NCBI RefSeq assembly: GCF_014199535.1
Contig: NZ_JACHNV010000001.1
Coordinates: 1 to 64,000, forward strand
From: Hymenobacter latericoloratus
GTDB lineage: Bacteria; Bacteroidota; Bacteroidia; Cytophagales; Hymenobacteraceae
Direction of reading: 5' to 3'
Length of the DNA stretch: 64,000 nucleotides
The notes below the pieces were generated by a model that had not been told where the DNA came from, did not search any database, and saw only the letters and a list, made by a program, of their open reading frames with translations. Position 1 is the stretch's first letter, and each line of letters opens with the position of its first letter. Position numbers and translations under genes: made by a program. This document shows, piece by piece, positions 33,413-42,406 of this stretch.

Positions 33413-34816
33413 ATGCCTACTTCTTCTGTTACCCCCGACGAGCTGGCTCGGGTAGCCGTGTTTGCCGACCTGCCCGCGCCTACCCTACAGTGGCTGGCCG
33501 ACCACGGCGCGCGGCGCATTTTTGCTCCCGATGAAACCATTGTGCAGCCCGGCGACGAAGCCGAGTACATGATGGCGCTGCTGCGCGGGGGCATTCAGTT
33601 CTACGGGCAGCGCAACGGACAGCGGGAGCCGGGCTTCCGGGTAGAGGCCGGGCAGGTAACTGGTGTGCTGCCCTATTCCCGGCTGCGCGTTATGCAGCGG
33701 CAGGGGGTAGCCCTGGGCGAGACGGAAGCCTTTATGCTGCACCGCAACCAGTTTCCGGAGCTGGAGCAGGTGAGCCCGGAGTTGGTGCAGCGCTTAGTTG
33801 GCCTGATGAGCGACCGGGCCCGGCTGGAGGCGCGCACCCAGGAGCGCGACGAAAAGCTGCGGGCCCTGGGCAAGCTCTCGGCTGGCCTGGCCCACGAGCT
33901 GAACAACCCGGCCGCGGCTATCATGCGGGCCGCCGAAAACCTGGCCACCCTGCTGCATGCCAAACCGGCTCTGCTGCTGGAGTTTGTGCGGCACTGCCCT
34001 AGCCCCGAAACCCTGCAGGCGCTGGCCGACCTGGCAACCGGCCCCGTGGCTGCTACCCCGCCTACCCAGTCGGCGCTGGCGCGGGCCGACGCGGAAGACG
34101 AGCTGGCCGATTGGCTGGAAACTCAGGGCATTGCCGATGGCTACCAGCTGGCCGGCGGCCTGCTGGATGCGGGCCTGACCCTGAACCGGCTAGAGCCCGT
34201 AGTAGCCGACTTACCGGAAGCCGCCCGCCCGGCGGCCCTTAGCTGGCTGGAAGGGCAGCTCACCACCCGCCGTCTGGTGCTGGATGTGCAGGAAGCCGGC
34301 TCGCGTATTACTACCCTCGTTGCCAACGTAAAGACCTACAGTCACATGGACCGCGGCAGCAACTTTGCGCCCCTGGACGTGCACGACGGCCTGGAGAGCA
34401 CGCTCAACATTATGAGCTACTGCCTGCGCGAGGAAAAAATTACCCTTACCCGGGACTATGCGCCCACCCTGCCACCCGTGAGCGGCCAGGTCAGCAGCCT
34501 CAACCAAGTCTGGACCAACCTGCTCGATAACGCCATCGACGCCCTACCCCCCGGTGGCCAAATAACCGTGCGCACCCGGCTGGAGGGTGAGTTTGTGCGG
34601 GTGTTTATCATCGATGACGGTCCTGGTATTCCGCCCGAGGTGCTGCCCCACATCATGGAGCCCTTTTATACCACCAAACCGGCCGGCGAAGGTACCGGCC
34701 TGGGTCTCGATATAGCCCTGCGCATTGTGGAGCAGCACGGCGGCCGGCTGGAGGTGCAGTCGGAGCCGGGGCGCACGGAGTTTGGCGTGTGGCTGCCGGT
34801 AATGGGGCGCAGCTAA
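33413..34816 (+). CDS. Sensor histidine kinase with cyclic-nucleotide-binding-like domain
   Basis: This is a 467-residue soluble protein. Residues about 12-115 resemble a cyclic-nucleotide-binding/CRP-like beta-roll (ADLPAPTLQWLADHGARRIFAPDETIVQPGDEAEYMMALLRGGI). The HisKA box is GKLSAGLAHELNNPAAAI with the phospho-acceptor His at residue 161. An unusual helical insertion of about 120 residues (185-300) separates the two HisKA parts. The ATPase boxes are N (WTNLLDNAIDALP, about 370), G1 (DDGPGIP, about 402) and G2 (GEGTGLGLDIA, about 426). There are no membrane segments, so it senses a cytoplasmic signal. The next gene, 107 bases downstream, encodes a response-regulator/flavoprotein fusion and is its evident partner. 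Confidence 0.9.
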   Translation: MPTSSVTPDELARVAVFADLPAPTLQWLADHGARRIFAPDETIVQPGDEAEYMMALLRGGIQFYGQRNGQREPGFRVEAGQVTGVLPYSRLRVMQRQGVALGETEAFMLHRNQFPELEQVSPELVQRLVGLMSDRARLEARTQERDEKLRALGKLSAGLAHELNNPAAAIMRAAENLATLLHAKPALLLEFVRHCPSPETLQALADLATGPVAATPPTQSALARADAEDELADWLETQGIADGYQLAGGLLDAGLTLNRLEPVVADLPEAARPAALSWLEGQLTTRRLVLDVQEAGSRITTLVANVKTYSHMDRGSNFAPLDVHDGLESTLNIMSYCLREEKITLTRDYAPTLPPVSGQVSSLNQVWTNLLDNAIDALPPGGQITVRTRLEGEFVRVFIIDDGPGIPPEVLPHIMEPFYTTKPAGEGTGLGLDIALRIVEQHGGRLEVQSEPGRTEFGVWLPVMGRS

Positions 34817-34923
34817 GTTAAGGCCGAAACAAAGCCAGTGCTGCCCGATAGCGCATTTCAGTATTCCTTTGTACGGCTACCCTACCCGGCAGCAGCTGTA
34901 TTGACTAGTCTCCCCTCCTTCCT

Positions 34924-36579
34924 ATGAAAAAGCCTGTTTTACTTTGCGTTGACGATGATCCTCAGGTACTGAGTGCTATTGACCGGGACCTGCGCCAGGA
35001 GTTTCGGCGCGACTACCGGGTACTGCGGGCCAGCTCGGGCCGCGAGGCCCTGGCTACTATTCAGGAGCTGAAGGAGCGGGAGGAGCCCCTGGCTCTGATT
35101 CTGGCCGACCAGCGCATGCCCGATCTGGAAGGCGTGGAGGTGCTTACCCAGGCCCGCCAGCTCTACCCCGATGCCAAGCGCGTGCTCCTGACGGCCTACG
35201 CCGACACCGAAGCCGCCATTCGGGCCATCAACTCGGCCCGCCTCGACCATTACCTCATGAAGCCCTGGGACCCGCCCCAGCAGCTGCTGTACCCTACCCT
35301 GCATGATCTGCTCAGGGCCTGGGAAATGACGTACAAGCCACCTTTTCGGGGTGTGCGCCTGATCGGGTTTCAATGGTCGCCCCGCTCCCACGATCTTAAG
35401 GATTTTCTGGCCGGCTACCTCATTGGCTACCAGTGGCTTGATTTCGAAACCGATTCGGAGGCGCAGGCCCTGCTGGCCCAGAAAGGATTAACCGCCCGCG
35501 ACCTGCCGGTGGTAGTGCTAGAAGACGGCACGGCTCTGGCCAACCCCACCGCCACGGAAGTTGCCACTCGCATTGGTCTGGTAGTGCAGGCCTCCCAGGA
35601 GCTGTACGACGTAGTCGTTATCGGGGCCGGGCCGGCTGGGTTGGCTTCCGCCGTGTACGGCGCCTCAGAAGGGTTAAAAACGCTGGTGATAGAGCGCCAG
35701 GCCCCCGGTGGGCAGGCCGGCACCAGCTCCCGTATTGAAAACTACCTGGGCTTCCCGACGGGGCTCAGCGGCAGTGAGCTGGCCCACCGCGCCTGGAGCC
35801 AAGCCGTGCGCTTAGGCGCCGAGTTGCTGGCTCCGCAGGAAGTAGTAGATCTGTGCGTGCAGGACGGCTATAAGGTATTGACCCTGAGCGACGGTAGTAA
35901 AGTGCAGACGCGGGCCGTGGTGCTGACTACCGGTGTCAGCTACCGCACGCTGGCCGCCCCCGGTATGGACCGCCTGAGCGGGGTGGGCGTGTACTATGGG
36001 GCTGCCCGCACCGAGGCCCGTACCTGCCAGGAGCAGGACGTGTACATCGTGGGCGGGGGCAACTCGGCGGGGCAGGCTGCCATGTACCTGGCTACCTATG
36101 CCCGGCGGGTGTACATCGTGATTCGGAGCGCTAATCTGGCCGCGTCCATGTCGGCTTACCTGATTGAGCAGATCGGCCAAACGCCCAACATCGAGTTACT
36201 GCCTTTCACGGAGGTAGCCGAGGTGTGCGGCGACGACCACCTGGAAGAGGTAATACTTAGCCGCCAGGGGCAGCTGGAGCGGCGGCCGGCCCGCGCCCTC
36301 TTCGTGTTTATTGGGGCCAAGCCCAGCACCGAGTGGGTGTGCAACACCATTGTGTGCGACGCCAAAGGCTTTGTGCTGACGGGCCGCGACCTAGTGACGG
36401 ACCCGCGCTACGCCACCTCCTGGAAACATCCGCGCCGGGAACCCTACCTGCTCGAAACCTGCGTACCCGGCGTGTTTGCCGCCGGCGATAGTCGGGCGGG
36501 GGCCATGGCCCGGGTTGCTTCGGCAGTAGGCGAGGGCAGCATGGCTATCAAGTTTGTGCACCAGTACTTAGATGAGTAA
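34924..36579 (+). CDS. Response regulator fused to thioredoxin-reductase-like flavoprotein
   Basis: This 551-residue fusion begins with a REC domain (about 1-130): acidic pair VDDD near residue 10, phospho-acceptor Asp62 in LILADQRMPD, and Lys113 in MKPWD. Residues about 140-215 form a small thioredoxin/glutaredoxin-like alpha-beta module without CxxC. From about 226 there is a TrxR/FAD module: DVVVIGAGPAGLAS (228), GGQAGTSSRIENYLGFP, NADPH site VYIVGGGNSAGQAA (374) and the FAD end motif PGVFAAGDSRAGAMARVASAVGEGSMAI (515). Where TrxR has CATC the sequence reads VYYGAARTEA (about 357), so the dithiol is missing. Known to databases as fused response regulator/thioredoxin-disulfide reductase; its role is unproven. 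Phosphorylation may control a flavin-based electron transfer. Confidence 0.9.
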   Translation: MKKPVLLCVDDDPQVLSAIDRDLRQEFRRDYRVLRASSGREALATIQELKEREEPLALILADQRMPDLEGVEVLTQARQLYPDAKRVLLTAYADTEAAIRAINSARLDHYLMKPWDPPQQLLYPTLHDLLRAWEMTYKPPFRGVRLIGFQWSPRSHDLKDFLAGYLIGYQWLDFETDSEAQALLAQKGLTARDLPVVVLEDGTALANPTATEVATRIGLVVQASQELYDVVVIGAGPAGLASAVYGASEGLKTLVIERQAPGGQAGTSSRIENYLGFPTGLSGSELAHRAWSQAVRLGAELLAPQEVVDLCVQDGYKVLTLSDGSKVQTRAVVLTTGVSYRTLAAPGMDRLSGVGVYYGAARTEARTCQEQDVYIVGGGNSAGQAAMYLATYARRVYIVIRSANLAASMSAYLIEQIGQTPNIELLPFTEVAEVCGDDHLEEVILSRQGQLERRPARALFVFIGAKPSTEWVCNTIVCDAKGFVLTGRDLVTDPRYATSWKHPRREPYLLETCVPGVFAAGDSRAGAMARVASAVGEGSMAIKFVHQYLDE

Positions 36580-36830
36580 GGAGGGGGTAGGGGTTCGGCA
36601 AAAAGAATTTTGATGGAAACTCATACTTTCTGAGGCCCAGACAGCAAGCTGATTTCTGGCTGGGAAAGGCCGAAAAGACCACTCCGCCCAGGAAACGCCC
36701 CCAATGAAAGCCTGCTCCCAGTGTTGGCGCAGGGCCTTGCAAGGTCAACAAACCGTAGGCTTCGCTGGTATATAGCGCCGGAGCTATCCCGCCGGGTAGT
36801 TTGCCTATTGTTGTTTTTGTGCCGAGGCCT

Positions 36831-37658
36831 ATGCGCTCATTTTTCCGAACCCTCCCCTCCCGTGCGCTCCTGCCCGCCGCGGCTGCCCTGTTGCTGGGTA
36901 GCTGCGAAATGCTGGAGTTTAGCCCCAACGACCACCGCGGCCCCGACCGTCAGCAGGACCTGACGGCTAAGAACCTGGCCCGCCTCAACCAGAACCCGCT
37001 GCCCGCTGGCGATACCCTGCGCTTTGTGTTTACCGGTGATTCTCAGCGCTTCTACGATGAAGCCGAAGACCTGGTGAAAAGCGTAAACCAGCAGGCCGAT
37101 GTGCAGTTCCTGATTATTGCCGGCGACATTTCTGACTTCGGTTTCGGCCGCGAAATGCGCTGGGTAGATGACCACCTGCGCAAGCTGAAAATCCCCTACG
37201 TCACCGTTATCGGCAACCACGACTCGGTGGGCAACGGGCGCAAAGCCTACGAGGCCATTTTTGGGCCTCTGAACTACTCGTTTGCCTACGGCGACACGAA
37301 GTTTATCATGACCGATACCAACGGGCGGGAGTACAACTTCGATGGCAAGATTCCGAACATGCCCTGGGTAAACCAGGAGCTGCGCGATACCTCCACGCGC
37401 CGCCACGTTATCATCTCGCACGTACCGCCCCAGGATGAGGACTTTGACCCCGCCGTGCGCGATGCCTACGTAACGGCCCTGCGCAACGACCCGCGCCTGG
37501 CCTTCGAGATGAACGGTCACCGCCACGATTTCAGCATCGGGGAACCCTTCAATGATGGCGTTACCTACATCAACTCCTACGGCTTCGAGAAGCGCCAGTA
37601 CCTGATTGTGACGGTGTGGGGCGACAAGCAGTTCCGGTTGAAAAAAGTACAGTTCTAA
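36831..37658 (+). CDS. Metallophosphoesterase lipoprotein
   Basis: The protein has 275 residues from the ATG at 36831 (MRSFFRTLPSRALLPAAAALLLGSCEMLE). LLLGSC is a lipobox with the lipidated Cys near residue 25. The calcineurin-like motifs are FTGDSQRFYDEAEDL (D-x-x), IAGDISDFGFGREM (GDxxD), VIGNHDSVG (GNHD, about 130), VIISHVPPQ and EMNGHRHDFSIG (GHxH). It is an envelope-anchored phosphatase of unknown substrate. The stop overlaps the next ATG (TAATG), so it is coupled to the outer-membrane-like protein that follows. Confidence 0.88.
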   Translation: MRSFFRTLPSRALLPAAAALLLGSCEMLEFSPNDHRGPDRQQDLTAKNLARLNQNPLPAGDTLRFVFTGDSQRFYDEAEDLVKSVNQQADVQFLIIAGDISDFGFGREMRWVDDHLRKLKIPYVTVIGNHDSVGNGRKAYEAIFGPLNYSFAYGDTKFIMTDTNGREYNFDGKIPNMPWVNQELRDTSTRRHVIISHVPPQDEDFDPAVRDAYVTALRNDPRLAFEMNGHRHDFSIGEPFNDGVTYINSYGFEKRQYLIVTVWGDKQFRLKKVQF

Positions 37659-38335
37659 TGGTACAGCGACTACTCCTGGCCGCCCTGGCGGCTGCTCCGC
37701 TGGCCGCCCTGGCGGGCCCCAACGGCCCTGCAACTCTCCTGCCCGACACTACCGGCACTACCCCTACAACCGGCCTGAACCCGGCGCCAGCCCAGGCTGC
37801 TCCCGCCGACCCGCTGCCCTGGTACCGGCCCCGCCACCTGGTAGCCCAAACGGGCGGGGGCCTGGGCATGGTGGCCGCAGGCGCCGGCTACTCGCTTAAG
37901 GACCGCCTTGATCTGGACATTCTTATCGGCTACGTGCCGCGCAAGTACGCGGGCTCCCGCTTATCTATTTACTCGGCCAAGCTGCTGTACTCGCCCTGGA
38001 CGCTACCCCTGGGCAAGACCCAGAAGTGGGCGCTTAGGCCCCTGATGGTGGGCGGCTACTTCAGCTACACTCACGGCACCCTCAACGACGAAGAGCCCAA
38101 CCAGTACTACCGCGGCTACTACTGGTTCTCGACCGATACGCGGGTAGGGCCCTTGCTGGGCAGCCGCCTGAGCTACGCCCTGCCCCCCACGGCCAAGGGC
38201 CGCTCCCGTAACGTGTCGGCGTACTACGAGCTGGGCTCCAACGACTTGTACCTGATCAGCTACGTGCAGAACCTGAAGGGCCTGTCGCCGATTGATATTC
38301 TGACTCTGAGCCTGGGCCTGAAGCTGGACATCTAG
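37658..38335 (+). CDS. Outer membrane beta-barrel-like protein
   Basis: The protein has 225 residues from the ATG at 37658, which overlaps the previous stop by one base. It has a signal peptide (MVQRLLLAALAAAPLAALAG), a Pro/Thr-rich spacer, and then alternating aromatic strands (YSLKDRLDLDILIGYVPRKYAG; ALRPLMVGGYFSYTHG; SPIDILTLSLGLKLDI). It ends with a hydrophobic strand typical of barrels. It probably pairs with the metallophosphoesterase in the envelope. No specific function can be given. Confidence 0.8.
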   Translation: MVQRLLLAALAAAPLAALAGPNGPATLLPDTTGTTPTTGLNPAPAQAAPADPLPWYRPRHLVAQTGGGLGMVAAGAGYSLKDRLDLDILIGYVPRKYAGSRLSIYSAKLLYSPWTLPLGKTQKWALRPLMVGGYFSYTHGTLNDEEPNQYYRGYYWFSTDTRVGPLLGSRLSYALPPTAKGRSRNVSAYYELGSNDLYLISYVQNLKGLSPIDILTLSLGLKLDI

Positions 38336-38520
38336 CCTGGGCCACCTCAGCCCCGCCAGGCTGGCTCAGGCCAAACACCTCCGGCAGTCCTACCCCTGCA
38401 GCAACGACAAACTCCTGGGCTCCGCTTTGGAAATCAGGGGTTTTTCGTTGTTATAGGGGGTAGGGAGCTACGAGCAGACAGGCCCGCGTACCGTGTCGGG
38501 GCGTGGCGTGGGGCGCGGGC

Positions 38521-39891
38521 CTACCGTCGGGCCAGGTATGTTTCGCGGGCTTCGCGCAGCAGGTGCAGCAGCTCGGTGCGCTGCCGGAGCAGCTGCTCCA
38601 TGCGGGGCCGCTGCTGCCGGAACAGGCGCAGGGCCCGCAGGCGCCGCAGTCGGCCCGCCAGGTTACCCCAATAGCTCAGCGCATAAAACCCCGATAGGGG
38701 CAGGCTCAGCAGGTACAGCAGGGCCCACCCCCAGCTCTGGGTAAAGTGGTACACCAGCGCAGTTTGCCCTACGTAGGCCAGCGTGAACGTGAGCATGCCC
38801 GTCACGAGCATGATGGGAGCCACAAACTCCACATCCTGGGTGGCCCGTTTGGCCACCACCGACGGGATGATGTAGGGCAGGTAGTTGTTCAGGGCTCCGT
38901 AGAGGTAGAACGGTGCCCCGGCCAGCAGCCGCAGGCTTGCCCCAAAGGCCCGGACCGCCCGGCTGCTGCCACCGGGGCGCGCCTCCAGGGATTCATCGGT
39001 CAGGCGCAGCTGGTGCAGCTGCTGGTGGTAGGCCCGCAGCTTCTCCTGGGCCTCCCCAAGGCGGCCGACATCGCGCTCCTCAAAAAAGCGCACGGCCTTA
39101 AGCAGGGTACGACTGAGCTGAAAGTTGTCGTAAAGCGTTTCCTCAGCGTCCTGGATAAGGTGCTGGCCGAAGGTGCGCTCCACCTGCGTTACCAGTTCGT
39201 CTTCCTCATCGGTGCGCGTGATTACCAGGCGCGACTCCAGGCGGCGGCGGATGTGCTCCGTCAGCACCTCGGCGGCGGCTTCGGGGTTCTGGCGGTACTG
39301 CTCGGCGTAATCGGCTACCCGAATGGGCGGGGCCAGGTCCATGAACACATCGGAGCGAAAGCGCTGCGGATCAAAGTAGTTGATGCCCAGGGGCAGAATG
39401 TGCAGGCCCAGCTGGAAGTTGTGGCGGGCCTCGGCGCCCAGCGCAATACGGGCCGCCCCGGTTTTCAGGGGCCGCAGCCGCCGCTCCGACACGCTGGTGC
39501 CCTCCGGAAAAATCATGATGGTGCCGCCCCGGTCAAAGTAGTCGTAGCAGCGCCCGAAAATCTTCTCGTTGAGGGCTTCCAGCTGAGCCGGCGTCAGGGT
39601 TTCGGCCCCGGTTTCCACATCCTGGCGGCGGTAAATCGGGATGGAGTTGCCCGATTCCATGATGGCCCGCAGGATGGGGTTCTTGAAAAACGTGCTCTTG
39701 GCCAGAAAGGCAATGGGCTGCCGCCGGTTCACGGCCGCCACCAGCGGGTCCATGAGGGTGTTGGGGTGGTTGCTGGCAATAAGCAGGGGCCCCGGCATGC
39801 GCAGCCGCTCCGGGTGGCGCACCTCCAGGCGACGAAAAAATACGCGCAGGGCCACCTGCACGAGGGGCTTCATTACTGTATAAAAGAGCAT
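38521..39891 (-). CDS. Lysophospholipid/glycerol-3-phosphate acyltransferase family protein
   Basis: The protein has 456 residues from the ATG at 39891 (MLFYTVMKPLVQVALRVFF); a TTG at 39936 would add 15. PlsC-type motifs are ASNHPNTLMDPL (catalytic His, about residue 40), NSIPIYRRQDVE (motif II-like), IMIFPEGTSVSERRLRPLKTGAARIAL (motif III, about 123-150) and ILPLGINYFDP (motif IV). Two or three membrane segments lie near residues 345-420. It transfers acyl chains to lysophosphatidic acid or related lipids. The substrate is inferred only. The gene is convergent to the OMP gene. Confidence 0.9.
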   Translation of the reverse strand: MLFYTVMKPLVQVALRVFFRRLEVRHPERLRMPGPLLIASNHPNTLMDPLVAAVNRRQPIAFLAKSTFFKNPILRAIMESGNSIPIYRRQDVETGAETLTPAQLEALNEKIFGRCYDYFDRGGTIMIFPEGTSVSERRLRPLKTGAARIALGAEARHNFQLGLHILPLGINYFDPQRFRSDVFMDLAPPIRVADYAEQYRQNPEAAAEVLTEHIRRRLESRLVITRTDEEDELVTQVERTFGQHLIQDAEETLYDNFQLSRTLLKAVRFFEERDVGRLGEAQEKLRAYHQQLHQLRLTDESLEARPGGSSRAVRAFGASLRLLAGAPFYLYGALNNYLPYIIPSVVAKRATQDVEFVAPIMLVTGMLTFTLAYVGQTALVYHFTQSWGWALLYLLSLPLSGFYALSYWGNLAGRLRRLRALRLFRQQRPRMEQLLRQRTELLHLLREARETYLARR

Positions 39892-40266
39892 GGCCGCAAG
39901 AAAGCTGTTTTGGGGTGGGGTGGGAATTATACTCAACCATAGCCCCGGAGTTGCCGGATGCCGGGCGGCAACCTGCGCATTTTTCCGCCAGGCTTCTTCC
40001 CCACAAGTTACCGGCTTCAGACTTTTCGAGCTGCCCGCGCCCGCGCCGCCAGGGCCCGGCCGGCCCGGGTAGGCGCCGGCCGGGCCCTGGCGGCCCCAGC
40101 CGCCTCCCCGGCCGGTAGGACTTTTGGCCGGCCCTGGCTTCCCGGCCAGGGAGGCCAGGGCCGGAGCCCCGGGGCCGCCCTACCCGGCCACCGCGCCGTA
40201 GAAACCCGGTGGGGTGCGTCCGTGCAAATTCCCGCATCTTTGAGGCTGATATTGGTTTTGTCCGTT
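39892..40266. other. GC-rich hairpin-laden divergent intergenic region
   Basis: No gene is supported. From about 40025 to 40200 it contains long GC palindromes: GCCGCCAGGGCCCGGCCGGC pairs with GCCGGCCGGGCCCTGGCGGC, and GGCCGGCCCTGG pairs with CCAGGGCCGG. An extended frame upstream of the next gene is probably a by-product of the composition. Confidence 0.55.
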
Positions 40267-41079
40267 ATGCGTTTGCCACTCCTGCTGCTCCTGCTTCTGT
40301 TACTTACTCCGGCGGTAGGGTGGGCCCAAACAACGCCCGCTGCCGCCGATGCCGCTCAGGCCACGGCCCTGCGCCGGGCGGGCCAGCTGGTGCTGGAGCG
40401 CAAGTACGAATCGGCGTGGAAACTGCTGCGGCTGCTGGACCAGATGAACCAGGACCCGGCCGTGGCCCTGCAGAAAACCAGCCTGGCCCTCAACTACTAC
40501 ACGGCTACCGACGAGCTGAAGCGCTTTGCCTTCCGCGACCTGAAGCTGCTGGACCTCTCGCCGGACAGCCTGCGCCAGCTGGCCGTCGATACTCCGTACT
40601 ATTCCTTTCCGGCCCGGCGGGTGCTGGAAAAGCTCAAGAATAAGTACCCCGATAACTACAAGCTCGACCGTGCCCTCGGCGACTACTACTTCACGGTGCA
40701 GCAGTGCGACTGCGCCGAGCTGGACCTGGGCGAGGACGAGGTGTTCCGGCGTACCATTCAGTATTACCAGCAGGCCCACGACCACGGCCAGGGCGACTAC
40801 CTCTCGTACTTTGCCCTGGGCTACTCCTACCAGCGGCTGGGCCAGTTTCCGGAAAGCCTGGCGCCCTTCACGCGCTCCATTCAGCTGCGCCCAAACTACC
40901 CCACGGCGCACCTGAACCTGGCCTTCGTGTACCTGGAGCTTAAGGATTTTGAAAAAGCCCAGGCCCACGCCCGCCGCGCCGTGGAGCTGTTTCCCGATGA
41001 CGCGCATAAGCAGGACGCCGCCTTTCTGCTCAGCCAGATTGAGGAACGCATGAGGGCCACCGCCGCGAAACCGGATTAA
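40267..41079 (+). CDS. Secreted TPR protein
   Basis: The protein has 270 residues from the ATG at 40267 (MRLPLLLLLLLLLTPAVGWAQ, signal peptide). Tetratricopeptide-like repeats lie at about residues 30-60 and 165-245, the clearest being YLSYFALGYSYQRLGQFPESLAPFTRSIQLRPNYPTAHLNLAFVYLELKDFEKAQAHARRAVELFPDD. A CDC pair (VQQCDCAELDLGEDE, about 149-163) could bind metal or form a disulfide. It is probably a periplasmic interaction protein. Function unknown. Confidence 0.85.
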   Translation: MRLPLLLLLLLLLTPAVGWAQTTPAAADAAQATALRRAGQLVLERKYESAWKLLRLLDQMNQDPAVALQKTSLALNYYTATDELKRFAFRDLKLLDLSPDSLRQLAVDTPYYSFPARRVLEKLKNKYPDNYKLDRALGDYYFTVQQCDCAELDLGEDEVFRRTIQYYQQAHDHGQGDYLSYFALGYSYQRLGQFPESLAPFTRSIQLRPNYPTAHLNLAFVYLELKDFEKAQAHARRAVELFPDDAHKQDAAFLLSQIEERMRATAAKPD

Positions 41080-41117
41080 GCAGCCTCAGCTAACACCCTG
41101 ACTTTCTCCGGGCCGGA

Positions 41118-42194
41118 CTACAGCGTAGTACCGGCCTTGAACGAGCCGTCGTCCACGGATTTCAGGAAGCGGGTGAGGCCCCGGAAATAGGTTTGCTGGT
41201 CGTCCCACATGCTCATGTGGCTGCCCTGGGGGCAAAGCAGGTAGTTGCCCTGCTGCACGCGGCGGCTCATTTCCTCCATGTCCTTGGGGTTCATGGTGTC
41301 GTACTGTCCGCCAATCATGAGGGTAGGCACAGTTATCCGGCCCAGGTCGTTCCACCGGTCCCAGGTGAGCAGGCGGCCGGCGGTTTTGAACTCGTTGGGG
41401 CCCTGCATCAGCTCATATACATGCTGGTTGACGTGCTTGAAGGAGCGGGCCACCGGGTCGGGCATTTCCGGCAGGCGCAGCAGGTGCTTGGAGTAGTAGT
41501 TCTTGAACACCAGCCCCTCGTAGGTGGGGTTGTGATAGTCTTTCACGGCCTCGAACTTCTCCAGCGAGTCCAGCAGGGTAGGGCGCAGCTGGGCCCGCAG
41601 GGTTTTGTTGTAGGCATCGTAGCGCGGAATGCTGGCTACCATGTTCGAGATGACGAGGCCGGCCAGATGATCCTGGTGCTTAAGGGCATACTCCAGGGCC
41701 AGGATGCCGCCCCAGGAGTGGCCCAGCACGTAAAACTTATCAATGCCCAGGGCCTGGCGCACCTGTTCTACCTCATCCACGAACCGCTCGGTGCGCCATA
41801 GGTCGTCGTCCGTGGGCTGGTCGGAGTAGTAGGAGCCGAGCTGGTCGTACTCGTAGAACTCGATGCCTTCCTGCGGGAAAAAGCTCTCGAAGCACTCAAA
41901 ATACTCGTGGGTCATGGCCGGGCCGCCGTGCAGGAGCAGCACCTTAATCTTGCCCGTCCCGAACCGCTTCGTCCAGACGTTGAAAGTACCCTTGGGCGTC
42001 TTGATGGGAATCACCTTCACCCCGCCACTGCGAATACCTGATTCAAAGGGTTTCAGGTAGGCCGAGGGGGTAGCATCCGGGGCCGCGTTGCCGGGCGCGG
42101 ACGCTGCACCGGGCTTTTGTTGGCAGCCGGCGGCTAGCGTGAGGGTAGTGGTCAGCAGCAAGCTGGCTTTGCGGACGAGGGTAGGGGTAGGCAT
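41118..42194 (-). CDS. Proline iminopeptidase-like alpha/beta hydrolase lipoprotein
   Basis: The protein has 358 residues. MPTPTLVRKASLLLTTTLTLAAGC carries a lipobox (LAAGC, Cys24), so it is a membrane lipoprotein. The alpha/beta hydrolase S33 motifs are LLLHGGPAMTHEYFE (oxyanion hole, about 85-99), YVLGHSWGGILALEY (nucleophile Ser, about 160), IGGQYDTMNP (Asp, about 300) and QGSHMSMWDD (His, about 326). HGGP and GHSWGG are typical of prolyl aminopeptidases. It likely removes N-terminal proline or related residues from peptides in the envelope. Confidence 0.9.
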   Translation of the reverse strand: MPTPTLVRKASLLLTTTLTLAAGCQQKPGAASAPGNAAPDATPSAYLKPFESGIRSGGVKVIPIKTPKGTFNVWTKRFGTGKIKVLLLHGGPAMTHEYFECFESFFPQEGIEFYEYDQLGSYYSDQPTDDDLWRTERFVDEVEQVRQALGIDKFYVLGHSWGGILALEYALKHQDHLAGLVISNMVASIPRYDAYNKTLRAQLRPTLLDSLEKFEAVKDYHNPTYEGLVFKNYYSKHLLRLPEMPDPVARSFKHVNQHVYELMQGPNEFKTAGRLLTWDRWNDLGRITVPTLMIGGQYDTMNPKDMEEMSRRVQQGNYLLCPQGSHMSMWDDQQTYFRGLTRFLKSVDDGSFKAGTTL

Positions 42195-42267
42195 AGGGCG
42201 GGGTAGTTCGTGCTCTAATAGTAGAAAGAACTGAGGAAATGGCCGCTAAACCAGTGAAGCAACGTCA

Positions 42268-42387
42268 GTAAAAAGCCGGTCATCCTGAGCGCAGCGAAGG
42301 ACCTTACTGCGCCAGAACAAGTCGTTGTTACGGCTCGTGTCAGCGGGATAAGGTCCTTCGCTACGCTCAGGATGACCGGCTACTTTT
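42268..42387. repeat. Family B-type inverted repeat (CCTGAGC..GAAGGACC)
   Basis: GTAAAAAGCCGGTCATCCTGAGCGCAGCGAAGGACCTTA and its near-perfect complement at 42349-42387 surround a 42-base loop. The core words match the 24551-24642 palindrome. It lies between the aromatic operon 3' end and the hydrolase gene start. Confidence 0.8.
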
Positions 42388-42406
42388 TACCTCTTCACCT
42401 CCTCAC

